A stretch of 64,000 nt of DNA from NCBI GenBank assembly GCA_030454085.1, contig JAKDJD010000009.1, forward strand, positions 15,911 to 79,910, given 5' to 3'. Position numbers and translations under genes: made by a program. The notes beneath the pieces are model-generated. The model was given only the letters and a program-made list of their open reading frames with translations, did not search any database and was not told the DNA's origin. The DNA is from Kocuria sp. Lineage in GTDB: Bacteria > Actinomycetota > Actinomycetes > Actinomycetales > Micrococcaceae. Shown here piece after piece: positions 8,589 to 15,891 of this stretch (position 1 is the first letter of the stretch; the number at the start of each line of letters is the position of its first letter).

Positions 8589-9463
8589 TGGCCTCTCGGA
8601 GTCTCGCGCAACCGACCTTCTTTCGGAAGGAGCCCGTACGCGCCTCTGAAGAGTATCGACATACGGCGTTGGCCGGTTTTCTCCGCACGCGTCGTGCCCG
8701 CATCGGCCCGGACCCTTGCTGGCCGGTTGTCGAGGCGGGCACGCCGCGTCGGGTACCCGGTCTTCGCCGTGAAGAGCTCGCCTGGGCCGCGGGTGTCAGC
8801 ACGGAGTATTACACGAAGCTCGAACAGGGCCGGGCGGCCCACCCTTCCGCCTCAGTGGTGAGTTCGCTGTCGGAAGTTCTGCAGCTCAGTGAATTGGAGT
8901 CCCGGTACATCCAGGCCCTCGCGACCCCCGGTCCAGGGCAGGGTGATGAGGAGGACACAGCGACTGTCACTCACGCTGAACACATTTTGCGCAGTCTGGG
9001 AAACCAGCTGCGTGATCCGGTGATGCTGCACATTCTCACGGAAGACCTGACGATTCGGGGAGTTGCCCCGGCGACCGCCGGAATCCTGTTCCCCGACGGA
9101 GCATCTGAGCCCGGTCACGGTTTCGATCTCTCGCTTCTCACCTACATCTTCACCGATCCGCAGAGTCGTCAGGTGTATGTCGACTGGTCCGACAAAGCCC
9201 GAGAGGTGGTCGGGCTGACGCATTTGGCCCTGGCCAGGTCCATTCCGACGCACCAGCTTCTCGAAGCACTTCGCACCGCATGGGACAACAGCTCCGCGTT
9301 CCGATACTTGTGGTCGCGGTACGAACCGTATGAGAAAGCCTACGGTTCGTGGCGGCTTCAGGTGGAAGGCCGGGGGATCGTCGTCTGCAACTACACGACC
9401 TTTCAGGTCCCTTCGAGCCGCAACGTCTCCCTGGTGGTGTACACCGAGGCGGAGACGGGCTGA
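8588..9463 (+). CDS. XRE-family regulator with MmyB-like ligand-binding domain
   Basis: A 291-residue regulator, one of four of this type in the window. The helix-turn-helix is at residues about 25-85 and carries the subgroup signature RRVPGLRREELAWAAGVS followed by TEYYTKLEQGR. The C-terminal part is the MmyB-like PAS-type domain, which binds fatty-acid-like ligands in characterised relatives. The ATG overlaps the PfpI stop by one base, so it belongs to that operon and is probably autoregulated. Unlike the other three it is not divergent from its neighbour. It also has a longer N-terminal extension, about 30 residues, before the HTH. Confidence 0.85.
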   Translation: MASRSLAQPTFFRKEPVRASEEYRHTALAGFLRTRRARIGPDPCWPVVEAGTPRRVPGLRREELAWAAGVSTEYYTKLEQGRAAHPSASVVSSLSEVLQLSELESRYIQALATPGPGQGDEEDTATVTHAEHILRSLGNQLRDPVMLHILTEDLTIRGVAPATAGILFPDGASEPGHGFDLSLLTYIFTDPQSRQVYVDWSDKAREVVGLTHLALARSIPTHQLLEALRTAWDNSSAFRYLWSRYEPYEKAYGSWRLQVEGRGIVVCNYTTFQVPSSRNVSLVVYTEAETG

Positions 9464-9660
9464 ACAGGTCCGAGGTGGATCGTCGAATCGACGATGTCGG
9501 CTCCGCGCGCGATCGGCCGTCGGCCGGTCACGTGAGCCGGCGTCGTCGGAATTCTTGCCAAGGATCGTTGTCCCACGCCGCTGGACTATGGGTATGGTTC
9601 GTCGTGACACCGTTGTGGACCCCAATCCGCAACGGGCGCCACTGTCGAGGGGGGGAAAAC

Positions 9661-9861
9661 GTGACGGCGACCGAAAGCGACAGTGGGAGCGCATCGTCGA
9701 ACTCGGTGGTATTTGCTCTCAACCGCGCTGACATCGCGATCATCAGCGTGGGCTGCGTGGCCATCGGGGTTGCCCTCGGCGTTTTCCTCCCGGCTATCGG
9801 TGGGGAGAAATCTGACCGCCGCCGTACTCCAGCGCCCAGAGGAAGAGCGATCGCCCCATGA
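9661..9861 (+). CDS. Small single-pass membrane protein, unknown
   Basis: A 66-residue product from a GTG at 9661 preceded by a G/A-rich ribosome site. It has a polar N-terminus, one hydrophobic segment (IAIISVGCVAIGVALGVFLP, about residues 25-44) and a basic, proline-rich tail. The reading frame ends in an ATGA overlap with the aminotransferase gene, which supports translation of both. I recognise no family. The upstream in-frame extension to 9349 overlaps the XRE gene and is rejected. It could be a membrane anchor or simply a leader for the downstream enzyme. Confidence 0.45.
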   Translation: MTATESDSGSASSNSVVFALNRADIAIISVGCVAIGVALGVFLPAIGGEKSDRRRTPAPRGRAIAP

Positions 9862-10655
9862 CAAGCCACATGATCCACCTCAATGGTTCGCCTGCATCTG
9901 CCTCGACACTTGCGGCAGTGGCGTTCTCGGGCGATGCCCATTTCACGGCGATGCAAATACGCGACAACGCGGTCCCCGGCCTGGACCTCCATCTTGACCG
10001 TCTGCGTCAAAACAGCGACACCGTCTTTGGCCGACACCTCCCCGACGAGACAATCTTGGACTGCCTTCGGACGGGGCTCACGGCATTCGACGCCGACTCC
10101 GCATCGATGTTCTGTTTCATCACACCGAGCCATGCGAAAACTCCACTGGGCCTCGACGTTTACGTGAGGACGGCTGGACCGGCATCTGCACCAGATGGCC
10201 CTCTCTCCCTCGATGTGGCAGGGCACGAGAGGTACCTTCCGGATGTAAAACATGCCGGAGAAATCAGCTTGGCGAGATTCTTCGCACGCCAGGCGGCATC
10301 GCTCGGTTTCGACGACACTGCGTTCGAAGACCGGGACGGCAGGCTCAGCGAGGCGACGAAGTGGAACCTCGCCTTTTGGGACGGCGAGACCGTGACCTGG
10401 CCGCACGCCGAGTACCTCCCGGGCATCACGATGCAAGTCATCCGCCGCCAACTTCGCCTCCGGGGTGTGGCTCAGCAAACCCGTAGCATCCGTCGTGCCG
10501 ACCTGAGCGATCGATGGTCTGCAGTATCCATGAATTCGACGACGCCCGGAATCCCGATATCTCGGATCGGAGACGTACACCTGGCTCAGGACGAATCCTT
10601 CTTCGAAATCCTCCGCAGCGCCTATGCCGAAGAAGAATCCGTGGCGTTGGTCTAA
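9858..10655 (+). CDS. Aminotransferase class IV (PLP fold-type IV) protein
   Basis: A 265-residue enzyme of the group that contains branched-chain and D-amino acid aminotransferases and aminodeoxychorismate lyase. The PLP-binding Lys is probably in DVKHAG. The later signature, TKWNLAFWDGETVTWPH then LPGITMQVIRR, is typical of the class. The sequence is closest in style to actinobacterial 'aminotransferase class IV family protein' members whose substrate is undefined. It overlaps the small membrane-protein frame by four bases. The next gene, TetR, converges on it, so its operon ends here. Confidence 0.8.
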   Translation: MTSHMIHLNGSPASASTLAAVAFSGDAHFTAMQIRDNAVPGLDLHLDRLRQNSDTVFGRHLPDETILDCLRTGLTAFDADSASMFCFITPSHAKTPLGLDVYVRTAGPASAPDGPLSLDVAGHERYLPDVKHAGEISLARFFARQAASLGFDDTAFEDRDGRLSEATKWNLAFWDGETVTWPHAEYLPGITMQVIRRQLRLRGVAQQTRSIRRADLSDRWSAVSMNSTTPGIPISRIGDVHLAQDESFFEILRSAYAEEESVALV

Positions 10656-10727
10656 CGACGAACGCGGCCAGCGTGGGCCAGGACGTTGGGACAGTAGTAC
10701 GACATCACCATCGCCGGTGGAGTGGGA

Positions 10728-11345
10728 TCACCGTCCGGCGTTACCGGGCGTGCTCTCCGCCGTGGCCAGGTTCTGCGCGGCAGTCACCACCGTGGCACGA
10801 CGCCGTTGTTGCTCGGTTTCATTGTCCGGGCCAGTGCCGGTGAGCATCTGCGCGAGTTGCGGAACACAAAACCACCATGCGGCCAAGCCGATCACCAAGA
10901 GCACCAGGTGATCGGCGGGAATAGCAGTCCCCACAGCCCCGTTGTCCTGGGCCGCAGTGTAAGCCGCAACCTTCCGTCGGTAATGCTCAGTACGGTTCGC
11001 CTCATCCGCGATGGGCCCGTCTGCGAGCCCCTCCCAGAGCAAGAGCCGCGCAAGGTCGGGGTGGTCAGCGTAGTAGTCATAGGTCCTCCCCGCGAATTCG
11101 CCAACCTGCTCGAAATCCCCGCCTTCAGGGGGGACCACCGATGCGGACAGCCGAGCGAGTTCGTCAGCGAGCACGGTATGAAACAACGCCCGCTTGTCAC
11201 CGAAATAGTTGTACAAGCGTTCCTTGTTGATTCCTGCCCGTTCGGCGATGCGCGCCATGGACGTGCCGTCGGGGCCGTGCGCGGCAAATTCGACTGTTGC
11301 CGCCTCTTTGAGTCGTCTCCGCGTTCCTTCGGTATCCCAGGCCAT
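10728..11345 (-). CDS. TetR-family transcriptional regulator
   Basis: A 205-residue repressor. The N-terminal helix-turn-helix spans residues about 8-50 (EAATVEFAAHGPDGTSMARI, then AERAGINKERLYNYFGDKRA). The rest is an all-helical ligand-binding domain. The start at 11345 is preferred because it gives the canonical short TetR N-terminus. An upstream in-frame start would run through the operator-like sequence. It is divergent from the MBL-fold gene, and two 20-bp near-identical elements in opposite orientation lie between them. It therefore probably represses itself and the MBL/epoxide hydrolase operon. Confidence 0.88.
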   Translation of the reverse strand: MAWDTEGTRRRLKEAATVEFAAHGPDGTSMARIAERAGINKERLYNYFGDKRALFHTVLADELARLSASVVPPEGGDFEQVGEFAGRTYDYYADHPDLARLLLWEGLADGPIADEANRTEHYRRKVAAYTAAQDNGAVGTAIPADHLVLLVIGLAAWWFCVPQLAQMLTGTGPDNETEQQRRRATVVTAAQNLATAESTPGNAGR

Positions 11346-11358
11346 GGAGACAAGTATA

Positions 11359-11428
11359 CCAACTCCAACGGTGTGGTTGTATTCCACCCCGCGGACAACA
11401 TAGACTGCAACCACATCGTTGGAGTTGG
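11359..11428. promoter_or_regulatory. Paired operator in TetR/MBL divergent promoter
   Basis: The element CAACTCCAACGGTGTGGTTG (11360-11379) recurs inverted at 11408-11427 with one mismatch in 20. Each copy is itself an imperfect palindrome (CAAC...GTTG). Both lie in the 89-bp gap between the TetR start and the MBL start. This is the arrangement expected for two TetR dimers controlling both promoters. Confidence 0.75.
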
Positions 11429-11434
11429 GAGCAC

Positions 11435-12415
11435 ATGGTGAACCACGTTGATCGCACTAGCTACACAGAGGACCTGCATCGCGTGGCCGACCATTGTTAC
11501 GCCTGGCTCGAACCCCTGGCGGTTGGGGCCTGAGCAATTCCGGCGTTGTCATAGCGGGAGATGAGGTGCTGGTCATCGACACGCAGAATGACATGCGCAT
11601 GGCCCGGGCCATGCGAGCAGCCCTCGACCAATGCTTCGACAGCCGAAATCCCGCACACACCACGATCGTCAATACGCATCACGACCTCGACCACTGGACA
11701 GGCAACGGCGTCTTCGACGCGGGTCGAATCATCGCGACGGACGCCGCGGTCAAAGAGATGCGCGCGACACCGGATCCGGAATCACTTCCGGATCTCGTGG
11801 AACCGGATACCGCGGTGGGCGCATGGGCAAGCCGAGACTTTTGATTACACCGCCTGGACCCGCGTGGAGCCCAACGAATCATTTGCCGGATCGCGGACGA
11901 TCTCCCTCGGAGACATCGCGGTACACCTGGTCGAGGTCGGACCCGCGCACACGCCCGGTGATGCAATCGTCCACGTACCGCACGACGGCGTCGTATTCGC
12001 CGGCGACATCATATTCCATCGCACAACACCCATCTCCTGGGCCAGCATTTCGGGTCAGATCCAAGCGTGCGAGACAATCCTGGCCCTCGCTCCGGACGTC
12101 GTGGTTCCCGGGCACGGTTCTGTCACAGACCAGGAGGGCGTTCGTGAGGTGCGCGATTATTTCTCGCTTGTGCAGGAACACGCGAGGCGTTCCCAAGCGG
12201 CCGGTATGCCGCTGGAGACGGCCTATCAGGACATCGATCTTGGCCCTTATGGGAACTGGCCACACTCCTCTCGTGTGTACGCGAATCTCGCTTGCGCATA
12301 TGCCGAGGCCGAGGGGCGCCCGTCACCGAAGCCGACCCAGGTGATGGAACGGGTCATCGCTGATGACCACGCATTGACAAGACAATCAGAACAGAGCACA
12401 GGAGGCAGAGAATGA
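11435..12415 (+). pseudogene. MBL-fold metallohydrolase gene with two frameshifts
   Basis: Read across three frame segments, this is a full metallo-beta-lactamase-fold hydrolase of about 326 aa. The N-terminal VADHCYAWLEP is followed, one frame over, by GGWGLSNSGVVIAGDEVLVIDT. The zinc motif NTHHDLDHWTGN (HxHxDH variant) and then, back in the first frame, GPAHTPGDAIVHVPHDGVVFAGDI and the late PGHGSVTD follow. The first shift is at the CCCC near 11517 (one C short). The second is at the TTTT near 11838 (one T extra). The two shifts cancel. ATG at 11435 has GGGAG before it. The gene overlaps the epoxide hydrolase start by four bases. It is either a recent pseudogene or carries two homopolymer sequencing errors. 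Confidence 0.75.
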
Positions 12416-13596
12416 CTGCAGACCAGCGCGCCACCGAGCACACAGGTATCGTGCCGTTTGCTCTGAACGTTCCTACCGAGGCGATCGACGATCTTCACTC
12501 ACGTCTGCGTGCCTCGCGTTTTCCGGAGCACGAGACGGTACTCAGCAACCACGATGAGTGGGCACAGGGCATCCCGCTGACGTATGTCCACGAACTGTGC
12601 CAGTACTGGCTGCACGATCATGACTGGCGTCGCCTGGAAACCGAGCTGAATGGCCTCGGCCAGTGGACCACTGAGATTGATGGCCTGGACATCCATTTCC
12701 TGCACGCCCGGTCTTCACGCGCAGATGCGCACCCTCTGCTGATCACTCATGGGTGGCCCAGCTCGGTCGTCGAAGCCCTGGATGTGGTCGACGGTCTGGT
12801 CAACCCGCCGGACGATGAACCCGCATTTCACGTGGTTCTGCCTTCTCTCCCCGGGTTCGGGTTCTCGGGGAAGCCCAGAACTCCCGGTTGGGATCTTCGC
12901 CGGATCGCCGACGTCTGGGCCGAGCTCATGACTCGCCTCGGTTATGAGCGTTTCCTCGCCCAAGGGGGCGACTGGGGCGCGATGGTCACCATCACTCTGG
13001 CGATACATCACCCCGATCGGGTCGCCATGATGCACACGACCGTTCCTCACGCGACCCGTCCCAGCGGATTTTCGGACGATGAGCTCACCGCCACCGAGCG
13101 CGATTGGCTGGACCATGAAGAACAATTCCGGCGTACAGGCATGGGCTACGCGGCGATTCAATCCACGAGACCTCAAACCATCGGATACGGGCTCGTCGAT
13201 TCACCGGCCGCTCAATTGGCCTGGATCATCGAGAAGTTTCACGATGCCGCCGATTGCCAGGGCCACCCGGAGAATGCGGTATCGCGGCACCGTATGCTCG
13301 ACAACGTCGCCTTCTACTGGTTCAGCGCCTCCGGTGCATCCTCGGCCCGCCTCTATTGGGAAAGCGCTCGGAACGGCTCGGGCCTGGACATGACCACTCC
13401 GGTCACGGTTCCCACCGCGGTGTCCGTATTTCCCGAAGAGCTGCGCAAACTTCCCCGGTCCTGGGTCGAACGACGCTTCGTCGACCTCCGCCGCTGGAAC
13501 GTCCTGGACCGCGGCGGACACTTTCCGATGCTGGAGACACCCACAACGTTCGTGGCCGAGCTTCGCGCCTCATTCCGCGACGCCCCCGATGAATGA
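12412..13596 (+). CDS. Epoxide hydrolase, alpha/beta-hydrolase family
   Basis: A 394-residue hydrolase with the N-terminal epoxide hydrolase (EHN) domain, residues about 8-115, followed by an alpha/beta-hydrolase domain. The oxyanion motif HGWPSS begins at His113, and the nucleophile Asp187 lies in GGDWGA. LPSLPGFGFSGKP is the family's conserved loop, and the catalytic His is in DRGGHFPMLE near the C-terminus. The enzyme hydrates epoxides to diols in the cytoplasm. It overlaps the MBL gene by ATGA and shares its TetR-controlled promoter, which suggests detoxification of an electrophile. The downstream anti-sigma gene converges on it. Confidence 0.9.
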   Translation: MTADQRATEHTGIVPFALNVPTEAIDDLHSRLRASRFPEHETVLSNHDEWAQGIPLTYVHELCQYWLHDHDWRRLETELNGLGQWTTEIDGLDIHFLHARSSRADAHPLLITHGWPSSVVEALDVVDGLVNPPDDEPAFHVVLPSLPGFGFSGKPRTPGWDLRRIADVWAELMTRLGYERFLAQGGDWGAMVTITLAIHHPDRVAMMHTTVPHATRPSGFSDDELTATERDWLDHEEQFRRTGMGYAAIQSTRPQTIGYGLVDSPAAQLAWIIEKFHDAADCQGHPENAVSRHRMLDNVAFYWFSASGASSARLYWESARNGSGLDMTTPVTVPTAVSVFPEELRKLPRSWVERRFVDLRRWNVLDRGGHFPMLETPTTFVAELRASFRDAPDE

Positions 13597-13616
13597 GCCC
13601 TGGCGAGACTGGCCGT

Positions 13617-14414
13617 CTAGATCTCGGTAGACATCATCACGTCGCTCGTTGGAGCCTTGGATCCCCCTTCAGGCTCAACCGTGACGGCCACGGCGTCGGC
13701 GTCGCCCACATTTCCGGTCAACCAAACACTGGAGTCGCCACCGTTGAAGGTCTTGTCAGGCACGGGGCTGCCATCTTTCATCAGCCAGAGCTGATACTGC
13801 TTGCCCTGCCCTGGGTCCGTGAAATTCGACCCGACAAACATGGCGTCGGTTCGTTCACGGGAAGCGACCACCGTGGCAGAGGCTCCTTCCTGACTGATGT
13901 GTTTCACGGCCACGTCAGGAGCGGCCAACAGATCATCCTGACGTTGTTGCTCGTGCTGCCGCTCTGCGGTGACCTGTTGGCCATCGTTCCCGGCCTGATG
14001 GCCGAGACTCCAGCCTCCTAGTGCCAGGCCAGGCGCCAGGATGATCGCGGCCGCCGCGAGCAGCCAGCGGTTGCGACGAGCTGTCTTCGTCTCGAACCTA
14101 TACAGCTTGGCCTGTGAATCGGTCTCGGAATTCCGGTCGGGGTGGCGCGTTCGTTGCCGGGCCCTTTCGGCTTCTCGGCCCGTATCACGGTCAATCGCAC
14201 GGAAGACTTGTGCCTTCAGCTCCGCGGGCGGTTCCACCGCCACCGCTTCGGCCAGCCCTTCGGCGGTTCTCTGGAATGAGCTGACTTCTTCCCGGCACCT
14301 GGAACACGTGTCCAAGTGCGCTTCGAAAGCTCGCACTTCTTCTGGCTCGAGGGCATCAACAGCGTACAGTGCAGCGTCCGAATGGACGTCGCCACTCCGA
14401 TGAGCCCCCTCCAT
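13617..14414 (-). CDS. rskA: Anti-sigma-K factor RskA-like, membrane-anchored
   Basis: A 265-residue anti-sigma factor. The N-terminal zinc-associated anti-sigma domain contains HLDTCSRC (HxxxCxxC) near residue 40. Next come a charged linker, one membrane segment at about residues 115-135 (WLLAAAAIILAPGLALGGW), and an extracytoplasmic RskA domain ending GDADAVAVTVEPEGGS. It sequesters the sigma factor encoded 8 bp upstream and would release it after regulated proteolysis. The ATG at 14414 is chosen because it follows the sigma stop and gives the normal N-terminus. The in-frame ORF extending upstream to 14639 overlaps the sigma gene. Confidence 0.88.
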   Translation of the reverse strand: MEGAHRSGDVHSDAALYAVDALEPEEVRAFEAHLDTCSRCREEVSSFQRTAEGLAEAVAVEPPAELKAQVFRAIDRDTGREAERARQRTRHPDRNSETDSQAKLYRFETKTARRNRWLLAAAAIILAPGLALGGWSLGHQAGNDGQQVTAERQHEQQRQDDLLAAPDVAVKHISQEGASATVVASRERTDAMFVGSNFTDPGQGKQYQLWLMKDGSPVPDKTFNGGDSSVWLTGNVGDADAVAVTVEPEGGSKAPTSDVMMSTEI

Positions 14415-14422
14415 ACTGTGAT

Positions 14423-15040
14423 CTAGCACTGTTCCCCCAATACTGCCCGGAGAGTGACCAGCCCGTTCCTGATCCTGGATTTCGCTGTCCCCAACGGAAT
14501 CCTCAGGTAGTGGGCCATTTGCTGATGGGTCAATCCCCGGAAATAAACCAACTCCAAGGCCTGCCGCTGAACCGGGCTCAACTGAGACAACCCCGAGTCC
14601 ACGTCCTCTCTGTCCAAAGCACTTTGGACTCCGTCCCACGTCTGGTCTGCGGGGCCGCCTTCCCCCTCCCTGACTTGGTAGTACTCCTCGCGGTCACGAC
14701 GTCGCGCGCTGGAACGGATCATATCCACTGCGCGGCGGTGGGCCATCGTGGACAACCAGGCTTTGGTCGTTCCACGAGCGGGATCAAATTTCACCGCCTG
14801 CTGCCAGGCCATGAGATAGACATCTTGAACAATTTCGGCGGTCAAGTCACTGGAACGGAGCAAACGAATCACGACACCATAGACCACCGAGACGGTGGCA
14901 TCGTACAGGTCAGCAAAAGCTGAATCTTCGCCTCGGGCGCTACGAGCGACCAAGGCAGCCCGATAGGCCTCGTCCGCGTCGTTCAGACCTCTCTTCGATG
15001 CCCCACGACGACCTCCCGGGGCAGCTGAGGAAGAACTCAC
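14423..15040 (-). CDS. sigK: ECF RNA polymerase sigma factor, SigK-like
   Basis: A 205-residue extracytoplasmic-function sigma factor. Region 2 spans residues about 30-100 (FADLYDATVSVVYGVVIRLL, then AEIVQDVYLMAWQQAVKFDP, and KAWLSTMAHRRAVDMIRS). Region 4 spans residues about 140-200 (LSPVQRQALELVYFRGLTHQ, then RIPLGTAKSRIRNGL). The gene pair with a downstream RskA-like anti-sigma is the SigK layout known from Mycobacterium and many Micrococcales, where it governs redox-sensitive secreted proteins. The symbol is by homology of the pair. The opposite side faces gene remnants, so its classical targets are not visible here. Confidence 0.88.
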   Translation of the reverse strand: MSSSSAAPGGRRGASKRGLNDADEAYRAALVARSARGEDSAFADLYDATVSVVYGVVIRLLRSSDLTAEIVQDVYLMAWQQAVKFDPARGTTKAWLSTMAHRRAVDMIRSSARRRDREEYYQVREGEGGPADQTWDGVQSALDREDVDSGLSQLSPVQRQALELVYFRGLTHQQMAHYLRIPLGTAKSRIRNGLVTLRAVLGEQC

Positions 15041-15246
15041 ATGATCTCTCTAACTTCTCGAGGTGCTGCACGCCCGATACGACGGCAGCATTCGCCCCGC
15101 AGGGCAGTCCTCTCCCGGCCCACGCCACTCGTCCGCCGGGCGGCGTTTCTGTGTGATCCCGGGTGGGATGTACCTCTGATTCGGTACCGCCGCGCATATG
15201 GATGTGTGTTCCCGGCCTCTGAATCCGGCCGCGTCGGAACGAGACA

Positions 15247-15582
15247 GACGGCACTGCAACGACGCGCGCCACCCATCAGGCGCTGAAGGACGGGACCGCG
15301 GTAGTGGTTCTAGACGGCGTTGGCCCCATGAATCTGAGCCAGACCTACCAGCAGGAAATGAGCCCGCTGGACGACTCATTGCCGTTGGCGGCAACCCTGC
15401 CTGCAGCGTGCGGGGCCCTGAACGCCTCGCAAATGGGCGCTGTCCCTGAGGGCGGCGTCGATACCGGGGTCGAGCAGAAAACCGACCCTTCCTCCACCGC
15501 AGTAGGCATTGGTGCCGGTGCAGTCGGGCTGGCGGCAGTAGGTAGAGGGGTCGTGTATCTGCAGCGTCGCTACCGGACCTGA
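15247..15582 (+). pseudogene. 3' remnant of a secreted/surface protein with C-terminal anchor
   Basis: The forward frame from about 15247 to a stop at 15580-15582 encodes roughly 110 residues. They look like the last third of a Micrococcales secreted protein. It reads HQALKDGTAVVVL, LPLAATLPAACGALNASQMG, then a PEGGVDTG sorting-like motif, a hydrophobic helix (STAVGIGAGAVGLAAVGRGV) and a basic tail. Upstream the frame loses coherence, with no signal peptide or start, so the 5' two-thirds are gone. A GTG at 15304 could be misread as a start. The resemblance to CHRD-like surface proteins is from memory of their C-termini and is not verified. Confidence 0.5.
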
Positions 15583-15591
15583 GCCCAAACC

Positions 15592-15696
15592 CAGGACGAC
15601 AGCACCATCATGAGTCATACCAAGTTCGGCACCCGCGGATTCATCAGAGAAGACACCTACGTGGTCTACGCCGTGTTCGAGAGCCACAACGGCTGA
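15592..15696 (+). pseudogene. Possible 3' remnant of a sortase-like gene
   Basis: A short frame ending at a TGA at 15694-15696 reads SHTKFGTRGFIREDTYVVYAVFES near its end. It resembles the C-terminal strands of class E/F sortases (TCHPKF...YVVHAVF), but the catalytic Cys position is not conserved and nothing upstream matches. It lies directly after the surface-protein remnant, where such sortases often occur. This is a weak, context-driven call. The remaining 195 bp up to the NRPS start hold no recognisable gene or clear ribosome site. Confidence 0.25.
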
Positions 15697-15891
15697 ATTC
15701 GCCCCACCACGTGGCGACACTTCACCACTGGTGTCCGGGCGAAGGAGTGCGCTCGACGTCGATGGATCCCCGATACGTCCGCTGACTCGACTTTGTGCTC
15801 GCCACCGCCAATCCAACAACGGCCTCGCTCCGAATACCTGGGTATCTGCACCCGATGTGAGTACAAGGTACCCCGAATCGAAAATCATCTG

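Noticed and set aside
11505..11845. Programmed frameshifting in the MBL gene
   Set aside because: Two opposite shifts would both be needed, and neither run is a classical slippery heptamer with a downstream stimulator; mutation or sequencing error is simpler.
15697..15891. Iron-box (DmdR/IdeR-like) operator before the NRPS
   Set aside because: I looked for a TTAGGTTAGGCTAACC-like sequence because of the DhbF-like starter domain and found none.
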